From Haematobia irritans (Eukaryota > Arthropoda > Insecta > Diptera > Muscidae), in assembly GCF_050003625.1 (NCBI RefSeq), contig NC_134397.1, forward strand, positions 275,770,070 to 275,834,069: a DNA stretch of 64,000 nucleotides, given 5' to 3'. Positions 34,843-47,388 of this stretch are shown piece by piece (the first letter of the stretch is position 1; each line of letters starts with the position of its first letter). The position numbers and the translations under genes are program-made. The notes below the pieces were generated by a model, which did no database searches, was not told the DNA's origin, and was given only the letters and a program-made list of their open reading frames with translations.

Positions 34843-35627
34843 TTACTGAAAAGAACTTGTCCAATAAGCTCGAATAAGTATTGTAATAATATGTAGTTTA
34901 AATGACTTGGACATTAAACCGGCCTGAATTGGTATGAGGCTAACATAAAAATAGTAAATGTATTTGTATTCTGGAAAACACTGTTTTACAACTGTTACAT
35001 TCATAACAGTTTTTAATGTTTTTAGAAAAATGTCGTCTAGTGAAGAAAATAAAACTAATCCAACAAAATTTTTAAAATAGCCTTTTGAAAATAGCCAAAT
35101 TGACTCACTATTGAATTAAAGGTTTGACGGTCGGCGGTTGAAAATGACGATTTTGAATACCAATGCATTGATTGTGGAAAGTTCGTAAATTGTAGAAATC
35201 TGACCTGAAGAAACACGCGGCTATTAAAGTCCTCAAGAAAAATGTTGGTAGTGTTAAAAATGAGCAATGATGTTGGATTGTTCGAAATCCGATTAAAAAT
35301 GTCAATATTCATATTATTGAACATTTGGTCGCTTTATTGAAGGATATAATCCCTGCCTATTAATCTTAAAGAAATTGCATTCAATATAAAATATTTGTTA
35401 TTTTCTTGCAAATTTGTTTGAATTTAGTAGCGTAGGAAAAAAAATGTTGAGCGTAGGGGAAAAAATGGAATTTTAAGGAGCCGCGTAGGGAATTTTCGAA
35501 AACCTGCCTGGCATCACTGCGTTGCATAGTCTTTCATATTCGCTCAATATTTTTTTCAGTGTATATCCATGTCTTCTCGCCTTCAGAAGTCATAATTTTT
35601 ATTTATTTATTTTTTTCTTCGAGGTTA
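34843..35627. other. Unassigned stretch
   Basis: Overlapping minus-strand frames at 35055-35324 show no domain. No terminal repeats are seen. Confidence 0.35.
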
Positions 35628-36845
35628 TACACTGTTAGAAAAATATGTTTTTCATATGTTCCGATATAAACAAAATGTGTTTCAGCCACAATTTTAAAAC
35701 ACAATATATTTAAGTGCAAATATGTAATGTTCCTAAACTAACACTAAATGTTTGGGACATCTATATTAATATGTTAGAATATATTATGTTTGGGGCATGA
35801 ATGTTTCATAAAAATCATATGTGTGAATGCAAACATATATAAATTTACAAATTTCGACTAAGCATACATATGTTGTGATATTTTATTCAAAGCGACAGAG
35901 ACAGTATAGAGAAAGAAATAGAGATTGAAACCGGGAGAGTTGACGAAAGATATCACCAAAACAAAGCGAAAGAATCAAAAGAGATCAATTTCTGTGAAAC
36001 CGCTTGTATGTTGGTTCGGAAAACTGTTTTATGATAAGGCCAAAAATTTGATATGCTTAACTCTAAATATTATTTAATTTGAATAAAGAGAATAGACATT
36101 CGGAACCAAGAGAATAGACATTTGAAAAACAAACAGCATATGTTTTCGCCTTGAGAGCAGCATTTTATGTATGTGTGGACATGTGTTTTGTTTATCATTT
36201 TGGCATTATGGGCACAATTTTTTTCTTGGTTCGTTAAAAGAAATCAGGGATCTTCATAAAAATAACGAAAGGGCGCTATACTCTTTTTAGAGTTGGGACA
36301 GTAAAATGAAATAGGGAGAAAATAGTGAAAAATTACACAGTAAAATGTAAAAAAAAAAAAACAAAGTTTAGTTCCTCTTTATTAATAAGTAGTCCACGAG
36401 GAGTTGACGGACACCAGCGGGCATTAAGTTCGAGTTTTACAGCTAAAACAATTTAAAAAGTTTATTTTCTTTAAAATGAATTATTAAAGAAAAATAAAAG
36501 GAATTTTAGAGCAATGGTGTTAAATGCTAGTAAAAAACTGCTCAAATAAATTTATGTTTATATTATAAAATTATTTATGTATGTTTATACTCGACTCCAC
36601 GTTCTTCTTTTGTTAGAATTTTTGAATTCCTTCCAAATTTTAAAGTTTTGTACCAAAAACAGTTTTTTTGTTACAAAATTGTTATTTTTGCAATAAAAAA
36701 ATAATATTTTATCCAAAAATCAGTCAATTTCGTTTATATCAAGCACTGTTACTGACTATAAACCTTTAATAACCCACATTTCAAAGTTTCATTATAAACA
36801 TTTAATATAGTATAAATATAAATGTGTAAATTAAAAAAAAGTGTT

Positions 36846-36917
36846 CGGTCGGAGCAGGGATTGAACCCACGACCCTTTGCATGCAAGGTAGACATGCTAA
36901 CCACTGCTCCACGTGGC
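36846..36917 (-). pseudogene. tRNA-like sequence B (copy 4)
   Basis: Minus-strand unit with an A-box-like TGGAGCAGTGG and B box GGGTTCAATCCCTG. The anticodon region is TTGCATG. Read onward it is followed by a T run. Confidence 0.6.
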
Positions 36918-37019
36918 AAACAAATGTATGTTTCTGTTAAATAATGTTATGTTTGCATGGGCTCGTGGGCGCTGCAAACTATGCTACATAAATGTAACTT
37001 ATAACGATAATTATCTGCT

Positions 37020-37092
37020 GGTGACGTAGCCCAGTGGATAGTGTTTTGCCTTGCCAACTGTATGGTCCTCGGTTCGATTCTCCGTGCAGGCG
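37020..37092 (+). pseudogene. tRNA-like sequence A (copy 4)
   Basis: The A box is TAGCCCAGTGG and the B box GGTTCGATTCTCC. The stems pair poorly. Confidence 0.6.
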
Positions 37093-38854
37093 AAAGGTAA
37101 AATTTAAAAAATTTATAAAAGTGAATAATTTCTTCAACATTATTTGTATTACAGAAAAAAGGTGCCAAGAACTAAAATATTTCGTGGAAGTGAAAATTAC
37201 GAGTATGTTAGGAAATGAGCACAATCGTCTTTGGGAAAAATTCTTCCAAGCATATAATATTTTTGTGCTCAAAATGCTTCCAAACATATAATATGCTCAC
37301 ATAAAACAAACATATTAATGTTTCGGCAGTATCCAATAATATATTTGCTTCCTGCAAAATATGTTTGGAACATATGTTAAAGAAGCGATTTTTTTTGAGG
37401 GTGTATACTTCAAACTATTTTCACTTCATTCATTCTTCAAATCAAAGAAATACCATTTTAATAAGGCAATTGGTTGTTAAGATATTCATATTCAAGATCA
37501 ATTATTTTTTTTTTTAAGTGTACGTCATCTGTCTATCAATTAACAATGAGTGAATGTTGCTAACTGAAAACGTAATCCTTGTGTTTGACTATTAAGCAAA
37601 TGTATAGAACTTGTTTTAAAACTCTGAGAAGATGCAACAACTTAAATGAAATTTCAAATAAAGAACTGGTTTCAGTTTTTACTACTGGAACTTTTTTGAT
37701 TATTAAACTTCAGCAGCATTTTATTTTGAATTATATTCTATTGATTAAAAATATGTCATATGAGTATATACTAAATTAATCAGAAATGTTAAAGCCCTTT
37801 CGTCAAGAATCACACTAACAAAATATGAAAAGGAATTATTCTCAATTAAAAGAACCGTTCTTCTAAGTGCTCTTAAGATCCGTTTCCCACAAAAGTAAAG
37901 ATTTAATATGTACCCCTTTTAGATTGAATTGAATCTGTGATAACACAAATAAGTCATTTTTAAAATGTTTCTCAAATGTTTCTCAAAAAACCTAAAAGTG
38001 ATTGCCTATTCACGTGACCTGAAATACATGGACACAACGTGAATAGTAAATGAATGATGAAATATGTTCCAATTTCCACATAACGTTCTTGTCATACCAC
38101 CCTCCTACACTCGATCTCATTTATATGTAACACAAAGAGTAAGGTACTCAATGACGGCCGTCTACTACAACTAGACGATGACAGTTCATTGCTTTTTGGT
38201 GTTAACAAAATTTCCATTTGGAAATTATTGTAGACGACCAGCGTAGACTAAACAAAATAATATGCATTAACTTTAATTTGAGTGGCACGCGCATGCGCAA
38301 CATCAGCATACAAAGAGCAAACGTCAATACCAATGCAACTGTTTTTGTATTTTTCATGATTGACTATCTAAAATCCCGTTTTGACCAATACGCACAGTTG
38401 AAAATCGTTTATTGGACTAGTTTATATTCTAAAACATCCGCTCCCTACAACTTCTTGACAACAGTTCTCTTTTGTTTGTTTTTGCCTTTGCACACACTAA
38501 AATTCGCAACCGGTTCAGCAAAAAAGACTTCTTAACTAAACAAGAAAGAAGCAAAATAAAAACAACAACAACAACAACAAAAAGTAAACAGCACCAAATT
38601 AGCGGAGCTTAAAGGTTGTTTTTCGTGGTTGAGGTATTATGAGCAGTAGCATTTTGTTTGTTTATCTATTGTTGTTACCTGTTAGACAACAGCTGTGAGA
38701 CATATATGTGGTGAGTAGAAGAGAGCGAGAGAATTAAAGAGAGACTTAAGTCGGCCTTTTATGGTTTGTTTATAATTGAGTAGTAGTTGTCAGGGTTACC
38801 GCTATTATATGATTTGTGGGACGGTACCTTGATTGACTTCCTTACAGCTGAAGC

Positions 38855-38857
<3 letters not shown>

Positions 38858-38899
<42 letters not shown>
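38858..38899. repeat. (TA)n microsatellite
   Basis: About 21 uninterrupted TA dinucleotides followed by a T run. Confidence 0.95.
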
Positions 38900-38907
<8 letters not shown>

Positions 38908-39237
38908 GGATTCAAACACGAACTTCAATTAATTATTCAATTGTAATTAATTCAATAACAAATATGGTAGTATCAATCACTAAATTAAATAGAAATGGAA
39001 AATGCACTTGATTAATACTAATTTTCCACAAGTTTCGAAATATCGATAATTAGAACTAAAATCTCTTTACAAATCTCAAGTGTTCAGACTGGAAAAATGT
39101 CGAGGTTTCGATCATTTGAGGATTTAAGGTTATAAACTGAAAAAGTAAGCATTGGGACATTTTTTAACTTGCGTTGTATATTATTATTTTAAAATAAAAT
39201 TTAAAAATCTATTAATTGGAGTTTTTTTTATTAAATT

Positions 39238-39500
39238 ACACTGAAAAATAAAACAGTTAAGCCACCAGGAAGAAAAATTTTGGTTAATTTTAGAAAATTT
39301 AGATTATTTTTAGAAAAATTTAACTAAACAGTATTACAAACGCTGACATCACGCCGATATCACAAAAATAAGTAAATATTTTTCAAAAAATTCAAGAAAA
39401 TTTATTTGACATAATTAATTTTGTTTTTTCACTTGTTAAAGAAAATTTTGAAGTTTGAAAGAAAAAATGTGTGTTCAAAATTGCAAAAATATCTTTAGTG
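39238..39500. repeat. Dispersed repeat fragment, copy b
   Basis: Same order of shared words as 15780-16015. The start reads ACACTGAAAAATAAAACAGT, similar to the start of the 2.85-kb element at 47859, so it may be a related TIR element end. Confidence 0.6.
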
Positions 39501-41794
39501 CCATACGAAGTTCAAAATGTGCGCATTTGCAGTAAAACTTACAAATCTAAAGAAATAATGAACTATGTTTTGAGAAGTACGAATATAGTAAATCTTTATG
39601 CTTCATTTGTGTATAACTTTTTCCCGGTTTTTTGTGTATTTAACTAATTAGAATAAAAGAAACTTTCTTGAAACATAGTAATTTCATTAACTAAAATAAA
39701 TGGAAATAGACGGTTCGATTTTTTAGTGTAAAAGTTAATTGGGTATTAGTCACCCAATTAACTTTTGCACTTTCACTTAATAACGTATGCAGGCTCAATG
39801 ATTGTCATAACAAAAAATTGCTATATTATATTAAATATCTATAAATATCGATAAGCTCAGTGGAATTGATTTGTAGACTTAAGGCGTTATTAAGTTCAAA
39901 TTAGTGGGAACTTAGCTATATTTTCACGGTTACTTTTGTTTATTAATTTATTTTGAAGAAAATATACTTTTTATTTTTTTCCCACCAGTTATAATATTTC
40001 CAAAACGTTTTAATTTTATTTTGCTTTTATAGATTTTTTTTCGATTTTAGCGAATAAACCTTAATTTACAATTAGAGAGCCGTCTATAATGAAATAAATA
40101 GCGCAAATATAGATTAAAAAAATTCTCATGCAGGTAACACTCTTCTTCCCATGAAGAAGGGTATAATATAACACAATGGCAACACTGATAATAAAGCATG
40201 CATCTCGTTTATTATGGCTTAGAGCGCGAAAAAGAGAGATATTTGGGTTTGGTTTGTTGCGAATACGAGAAGAGTGAAAGATGTTATGCTTCACAAAATT
40301 TAACACCAAAACAATGCAAAAACTGAAAGGTAACAACCGGTTTATATGTGACCATATTTAATCGAACTAGTACTTATGCCTTCACTCAATTGAATCTAGC
40401 ATTTGAGGTAAACGAGTGAGCAAACAAACAGTTGTGGTCAAAATAAGAGTAACATTGTATTAACTTTTCACTATGTTTATCTTGGAGGAAACTACGATTA
40501 AATAAATGGCTTTACAAAAAGTCGGACGTACGTAATTCTTTAAGACGATTGGAAAATCACCATCATCCCTTGTATCGGAGCCAAACTTAAAACATAACAA
40601 ATCGCTTTTGCATAGGATTTTGTTTTGGAAGAACTCGATGAAGCGGTTTAACCCTCTCATGCCCGAATTAAAATGCACGGGTCTAAAAATTTTTTTATGC
40701 GCTATATATGTTAGTCTTGACTCACACACGAACTGATAAAAAATTCAAAGTTCTTCACTAATAGAAAAAATTACGTTCCATAGTTGTGAACGGACGGTGA
40801 CAAAATGAAACGGAAACGTTTACAAAAAATTAAAAGGGAATGTTCACAATTTTGTCCACGGGCGTTCACGATTTCATTAACGGCTTTCGTTTTTCTTTGG
40901 CCATGAAAAGTCTTACAATAATCGTTAGACGTTATTATGGCAATTCCTCGGTTGTGGTAAGGCGACTGTAAACGCGTATGGTGCAGAAAACACATGTTCG
41001 AGTCATGCTAGCGGAAATCTTTTTTTTAATTTTGTGTATAAAGTCGTAACCATAACGTTTTCAGATCATGAACGCTGGTTGTTGTTTTGAAAACGCATGG
41101 TGTCATTTTATCGTTGTCAGATTGACACCGCCTGTTCTCAGTTTGACACCACATTGGTGTTGATTCACTTTCATGAACGAATCGTTTTGAAATGAGCACG
41201 CCGTGCATGATTTTTTCTATGAGTGTTGGTATCCCGATTCGTCAGTTACAGGATGTTGCCTATAGGCAACATTGGGCAATAGAGGTAAATTTTAAGAAAA
41301 CATTTTTTTATTAAAGTTTTTATTAAAATTCAAATATGATAAGATACAAAACAATTTTTTGTGGGTTAGAGCACAAATATAATTTGCATTTACTACATTT
41401 TGAACGTGGATAACTAATATGACATAGCCTGCATCTACCTTTGCTCCCCATTGTATCCCGTGACCAATATTGTCAAATTCTTATTTAATAAAAATTATAG
41501 ATAACTAATTTGACAAATGAAGTTTTTTAATCGATGGAAGGATAATCTATGTAGAAAAATATGAAGAAAAGAGCAAACGTAAATTGATTGGTAAAAATTT
41601 CACCACAAGCGCAATTAGAAGCCATTTTCTTCAATAGTTAGCTATTTTCTCGAATTGATGATCATAAGGATATACGCAACAGATTAGGTCATGTCAGTTC
41701 TAAAAAGCTGTTCTAAACCAAAATGGAGATTTTTGTGAAGCATGAAGGGCGAGGATGAAGTTTAACACTATTCAATACAAAAATATTTTGTGAC

Positions 41795-43103
41795 ACAAAA
41801 AAAAAAAGAGTACTTGGATCCAAAGATTTTGACCTTCACTTAAGGATTTTGGTATTTATTCCGAGCCAAAGATGCGGCTTTTTTAAAATAATGAAATTTT
41901 TTAGCGACCTATCTGGCAATAAAATTAAAATTAGGATACAGATCTCATTTATCAAATTTTCATTCTCTTTTCGCGGTTTATTAATAAAGGCACACTAAAA
42001 AAAATATTGACCTAATATGGAAGGTTATGCAACTTAAATTTTAGGACTCAAAGTTTGCGCAATGCTAAGGACAAAATTCTTTAAAACAATGACATTTTAA
42101 TTAAAAGAAAGTTTATAATCCTTGCTTCAAAAATTTTTTTCATTAAATTTAGGACACAAATCTTGAAATATTGCGTCTCTCTGCTGAAGTTGTAGATCTT
42201 TGAAATAAGGCAAATTTCCTTAAAATAAAGAAAAAAAAATTAATTTAAAGAATTTGTCTTTAACTCAACTGACATATTGAATTTTTTAATTTAAGATAAA
42301 AACGCTTCAAATATAGGCTAAGACTTATTTTAAGGATTTGCATCTTTGGTTTAAAGTTTTTGGGCATTAAGAAAACTGTTTTTACTTTGAAGTACCGGGC
42401 ATAATTTGGATGTTTAAATTGGAATTTGTTTCTACATAAATACCTTTATTAATATATAGCAAAAAGAAAATAAAAAACTCGATGAATCAGATCTGTATCC
42501 AATTTTAATTTTATTGATCCTAGATATAAAGCCAGGGAGGTCCATAAAAAATGTCTTTATTTTAAAGAAGCCGCATCTTTGGCTCGGAATCAATACCGAA
42601 ATCCTTAAGGGAAGGCCAAAATCTTTGGATCCAAGTAAACTTTTTTTTTGAGTGTACTCACGTACAAACAAATGCCATTTAAAAAATCCAAATTATAAAG
42701 AATACTTCAAAATAGAAAATATTTTCTTAATTCTAAAAAAACTTTAAACAAAAGACGCTAAGTGAGTCTTAGCCTACATTTGAAGCGTTTTTATCTTAAA
42801 TCTGAAGTTTCGATATTTCAGTAAATTTAAGGACAATTTTTTTAAATCAAAAATGTGTTTCTTTACTTTAAGGAAAATTAGCCTTAGAACAAAGATATGC
42901 GACTTTAACGGAGGGACGAAATTTATAAAATTTGTATCCTAAATTTAATGAAAAAAATTTTTGAAACAAAGATTATAAACTTTATTTTAATTAAAATTTC
43001 ATTATTTTAAAGAAATTTGTCCTTAATATTTTGTAAATTTCGTATCCTAAAATTTAGGCTGTTTTATCTTTAATATCACATAAACATTTTTTTTTTCAGT
43101 GTA
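41795..43103. repeat. Interleaved inverted repeats (A-B-A'-B')
   Basis: Arm A (41795-41955) is inverted at A' (42478-42653). Shared words are TTGGATCCAAAGATTTTG, CCGAGCCAAAGATGCGGC and AAAATTAGGATACAGATC (with small changes). Arm B (41991 to about 42330) is inverted at B' (about 42745-43103). Shared words are TTAAATTTAGGA, CTTTAAAATAATG-type blocks and TTTTTATCTTAA. Outer ends are poly-A type (ACACAAAAAA, ACACTCAAAA, ACACTAAAA, ACACTGAAAA). Two foldback or TIR elements of the TA class have been combined here. Pieces of A recur at 32398 and 44870, and pieces of B at 17395 and 23745. Confidence 0.75.
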
Positions 43104-45020
43104 TAACTTAGAATTTAGTATCATATTAAATATCATTAATTATTTAATTTAAATTCAGATTTATGCTTATTGCGGCATACGTATTATACCGTCGTAAATA
43201 TATGTCGCAAATGTCACAGTTTGTAACAGGCCAACCCTGACAGAAAAGTGTGTAGATCTGAATGGGGAATATTTTGAAAATCAATAAAGTTATTTTCGAT
43301 GATTAATTTCCCCAAAGGCCTTTCTGCTCCTATGCGTGTGACTGGAATGACAGAACTTATGACATTCGGATGTTTCTATAAATAATTCTTATATTTTTAT
43401 TTTTTTATATAGTGCAATTTCTGTTTGCACTATTTTGAACACAGCTGTAACGATAAAATGGGTCTGTATATCGATATGAATGAAGAGATGTTTGTGGCAA
43501 AAATATTTGCAAAACTATTTAAAAATAGTTTGCTATACTAGCCCTTAGCTTCAGGCGACGAAATAGAGAACGGTGTATGATAATGTAAATATGAAAGTTA
43601 TGGCATTTATTACCCACATACATACACACACACACATATACGTAGTACTTTACATGTAACAAAAGTGTTACTGTAAATTGCACTAATGGTCCCTAACCAT
43701 TTTGTGTCGATAGGGAGATGATGAAGAAGAAGAACAAACCTTTTTGTTTGTTTGAATATTAAATTGAATTTTTTGGATTTTTGTAAAACTGGTTCAAACT
43801 TTTATAATTGGTTGTGTTGGATGTTTGAATGTTTTTGCTCTTAGTACTGCCGCCAATGCCTTACTCACTGGGGACACTGAGTCTGTGGTTTGTGTTTTGT
43901 TTTACATTATGTTAATTGTGTCTATGTTTTGTTGTTGGGTTGTTTCGATTTTTTTTTTTTTGTTTTTCGTGAAAACAGTGTTTTTGTTTGTTTGCGGTCA
44001 TACTTTTAGCACCCAGAATATAAAATAAAGTCCAAAATCCAATGTGCTATAAAAACTTTATTCATACAAGTGAGTTAGGCTATTACATAATGCATGACCA
44101 CTTCCCCCATTCCAAAAAAAAAAAACTAAAACACCAAATAATAAAATAACAACAAAAGGCCCAGAGGTGACAAGAACAAACAGCTAATCGAGTTCCTATA
44201 CAAATACTTTTGCAATTTAATTTAGAAACATGTTCTACATTGTCCTCACTCACATACCGAGTCAATACTCGGAAGTCTCTTTTTCAAGGTTCAACATTGA
44301 ACTTGACTTAATGGTCCAAGGTACGCCACGATAACCTTCAGGAGATCAAGGCAAAGCTCACAAGAAGCCAGCCATTCATACAAAAGGTTCTGAATGTCAC
44401 TTGCCACATTGCCTCGAATTGGGTGATTGTCAACGCCAACCATCATTCCATTGTGCTTTGAGCCGCTCATAAAACCAATGGAACTTTGAAACTTGGAATA
44501 TTGTGGGTATAACTCGTTGTTGTTAAAAATAATCAGTGGTTTTGTACTGAGTTAGGTCAAAACATTCCAATACAATGCGAGTACGTACATTAGCTATGCT
44601 ATAATTGGCTTTAGTCCATATCCAAAGATCACATCATAAATATTGGGTTAGCAACATATAATCAACGTTACTCAATACAGGACAACATTCCACTGAAACA
44701 AAAAAATGTTTCGAGTTGTTTGCTTAGACTTAGTGATAACAATAATTTTCTTATTGGAGAACCATTTCAATGGTAGAAAAATGTTTAACATAATCTATCT
44801 TTACTATATAATCTATCTTTGTACGAATCGACAAACACTTGCTAAAAGAAATTCTGTTGAAGAACGTCAAGGATTTTGGTATTGATTCCGAGCCAAAGAT
44901 GCAGATTTAAGCTTTAAATGTCGACTCTATAAATTTAAAATTAGCATAAAGATATGATTTATGGATTTTTCTTTGCCATTTTGCGATATTTCAACAAAGG
45001 TATTCATGTATAAAAAAACT
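43104..45020. other. Unassigned stretch
   Basis: 43150-43250 is a decayed hAT-MITE-like end. A (CA)n tract lies at 43619-43640. 44870-44935 is a piece of foldback arm A. Open frames at 43825-44028 and 44083-44265 show no domain. Confidence 0.4.
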
Positions 45021-45230
45021 GAGAGCCACTGTGGTGTAATGGTTAGCATGCCCGCCTTGCATACATAGGTTCGTGGGTTCGAACCCAGTTTCGACCAAAC
45101 ACCAAAAAAGTTTTTCAGCGGTGGATTTTCCCACCTCAGTAATGCTGGTGACATTTCTGAGTGTTTCAAAGATTCTCTATGTGGTTTCACTGCAATGTAG
45201 AACGCCGTTCCACATTGTCATTGAGCTTAA
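45021..45230 (+). repeat. tRNA-derived SINE, 5' part
   Basis: The tRNA head (about 45025-45096) has A-box TGGTGTAATGG, B-box GGGTTCGAACCCAG and the anticodon region CTTGCATA. A SINE body follows with AAAAAGTTTTTCAGCGGTGG, CCTCAGTAATGCTGGTGAC and GTGGTTTCACTGCAATGTAG. It is cut at the mariner insertion, and the tail seen in other copies is missing. Its head is clearly homologous to tRNA-like sequence B of the MITEs. Confidence 0.8.
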
Positions 45231-45232
45231 TA

Positions 45233-46473
45233 TACGAGGGCAGTTCGGAAACTTCTTAGCCTAGCACAAAAAGCGCGGTATAAACAGAAAAAAGTTTAGT
45301 GTTTTGGAAACTTCCATCTCTGTTATGAACACATGTTAAATTTTTTTACAATGGACAAATTAGAAATGCGTGCTGTCATTAAATATTTACATAAAAAAAG
45401 GCGGGACAAGAAATTCATAATGATATGGTGAATGTGTTAGGTGAAAGTGCTACTTCATATGCAACAGTAAAAAATTGGGTTGCTGAATTTAAACATGGTC
45501 GTACAAGCATTGAAGATGAACCACGTAGTGGACGTCCAAAAACAGCAACAACAACAGAAATTGTAGCCAAACTGCATGATATGGTATTAAATGATCGACG
45601 AATAAAAGTGCGTGAAATTACTAATATCGTGGGCATCTCAAATGATCGAGTCCATTTAATTTTGCATGAAGAACTAACATACAGATGAAAAAGCTTTCTG
45701 CAAGATGGGTGCCGCATTTGTTAACAGTCGATCAAAAACGCATAAGAATGAACATTTCTCAAGCTTGTTTGGATCGTTTTAAGCGGAATAAAATGGATTT
45801 TAAGCGTCGTTTCATAACTGTTTATGAGACATGGATCCACCTCTATACTCCAGAGACAAAAGAACAATCCAAACAATGGACTGAAGCTGGAGGAAGTGCC
45901 CCAAAGAAGGCAAAAACAATTCAATCGGCTGGTAAGGTTATGACAACGGCTTTTTTGGGACTTCAAAGGTATTTTAATGACTGACTATCTGAAAAAGGGT
46001 AAAATAATAAATTCAGAGTACTATTGCAACCTTTTGGATCAATTAAATGTAAAAATTCGAGAAAAACGTCCTGGCTTACAACACACAAAAATAATTTTTC
46101 ATCAAGACATAGCACCAGCGCACAAGAGTGTTTTAACAATGGCTAAAATCAACGAATTAAAGTACGAGTTGCTTGACCACTCACCTTATTCTCTTGATTT
46201 AGCTCCCAGTGACTTGTACTTGTTCCCAAATCGAAAAAAATTCCTTGTTGGCAAGCGTTTTACCTCAAATGAAGATGCAATTACAGTTGTAAACCACTAT
46301 TTTGAAGACCTTGAGGAAAACTATTTTAATCAAGGGATAGTATTGCTAGAAAAGCGTTGGACTAAGTGTATTGAAGTTTTTCGGGAGATTATATTGAAAA
46401 ATAAAAATATTTTTTGAAAAACTAACTCTTCTCTTTCATTGCTAAGCTAAGAAGTTTCCGAACCGACCTCGTA
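45233..46473 (+). mobile_element. Mariner element, full length but dead
   Basis: The ends are about 30-bp inverted repeats (TACGAGGGCAGTTCGGAAAC and, inverted, TACGAGGTCGGTTCGGAAAC), flanked by TA. Its length of 1241 bp is close to the usual ~1.3 kb. The transposase is described separately. Confidence 0.92.
45425..46417 (+). pseudogene. Mariner transposase (DD34D), frameshifted
   Basis: Three overlapping frames together cover most of a mariner transposase. Frame 1 (45425-45688) has the DNA-binding part with EDEPRSGRPKT. A one-base-type shift at about 45685 leads to frame 2 (45685-45984: MKKLSARWVPHLL and ETWIHLYTPETKEQSKQW). A second shift leads to frame 3 (45977-46417: FHQDIAPAHKS and YSLDLAPSDLYLF). 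Spacing between the last two catalytic Asp residues is 34, the mariner DD34D signature. The first catalytic Asp, normally in DETW, is Tyr (VYETW). With two frameshifts and a lost catalytic residue it cannot make active enzyme. Confidence 0.93.
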
Positions 46474-46475
46474 TA

Positions 46476-46618
46476 ATTTTTTTTGTAATAAAAATATTTG
46501 AATACTATAAAACAAATTTTTCAAAACCGTAATTTTATAAATATATTCATATAAGGAAGAATTTTCTTATATCCATATGAAAGAAACATTTTCATATAAA
46601 CAATAATTCCTTATAAGA
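46476..46618. other. Short spacer
   Basis: AT-rich, nothing recognised. Confidence 0.3.
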
Positions 46619-47129
46619 AAAACAAGTATATACGGCCGTAAGTTCGGCCAGGCCGAATCTTATGTACCCTCCATCATGGATTGCGTATAAACTTCTACGA
46701 AAGACTGTCGATCGAATTAATTGGGTTGTGGTATCTTAAAACTTCTTAACATCGTTTTCTAAATTGTTAGTTAGTCCATACGTGGTATATATTAGACAAA
46801 AAAGGTACACGCAAAGAAAAAAAACGTTTGGAAAACGTGTACCGAAAACGTTTTTCTTTTGTTAGAGTTTTTTGAATTGCTTCGAAAATTTTAAACTTTT
46901 ATCACCAAAAAAATTCATTTGTTACAAAATTTTTATTTTTTCAATAAAAAAAATTATTTTTGAAACAACAACACAGTCCATTTCGTTTATATCAAACACT
47001 GTTCTTTTGTGACTTTAGGTCTTTAATAAGACACATTTTACAGTTCAAAATTTAATATAGTTCAATGTAATGTTCAACATTTTTTCGGAATCTTCCGAAC
47101 ATATCTGGAATATATGTAAAAAAAAACTT

Positions 47130-47202
47130 TGGACGAAGCAGGGATCGAACCCACGACCCTTGGCATGCAAATCGGACGTAGCAACCACTGCTCCACGGTG
47201 CC
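47130..47202 (-). pseudogene. tRNA-like sequence B (MITE copy 3)
   Basis: The 73-nt unit has a B box and a downstream T run as in the other copies. Confidence 0.6.
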
Positions 47203-47316
47203 AAACTAACTGTTTGTTTCTGTTAAATAAACTTTGTTTATTCGGCTCGTGGGCGCCGCAAGCTATGCTATATAAATATAACTTATATGGATAATTATCT
47301 ATTGATGATCATAACA

Positions 47317-47388
47317 GGTACATAGCTCAGTGGTTAGTGTGTTGGCTTACAAAGTGCATGGTCCGCGGTTCGATTCTCCGTCCAGGCG
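47317..47388 (+). pseudogene. tRNA-like sequence A (MITE copy 3)
   Basis: The A box is TAGCTCAGTGG and the B box GGTTCGATTCTCC. Confidence 0.6.

Larger units (their letters stand above)
35630..37403 (+). mobile_element. tRNA-pair MITE, long type (copy 4)
   Basis: The 1774-bp element is flanked by TA (35628-35629 and 37404-37405). The left end CACTGTTAGAAAAATATG and the right end GCGATTTTTTTTGAGGGTG match the ends of 54909-55882 and 63202. The core (about 36590-37170) is homologous to the core of the CACGCAAA-ended MITEs, including both tRNA-like units. The ends differ, so one core travels under two end types. The outer parts are filled with CATATGTTT/AAACATATG words. Confidence 0.8.
37406..41790. 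other. Long stretch without recognisable genes
   Basis: It contains (ACA)n at 38560-38580 and a (TA)n tract at 38858-38899. It also has the dispersed repeat at 39238-39500, a decayed relative of the 230-bp MITE at 39875-40075, and a TTTAACCCTCTCATGCCCG word at 40648 that could be a lone piggyBac-like end. The open frame at 38218-38535 (105 codons) shows no domain. Confidence 0.4.

Noticed and set aside
38218..38535. 105-codon frame as a gene
   Set aside because: No recognisable motif, and no splice or promoter context visible.
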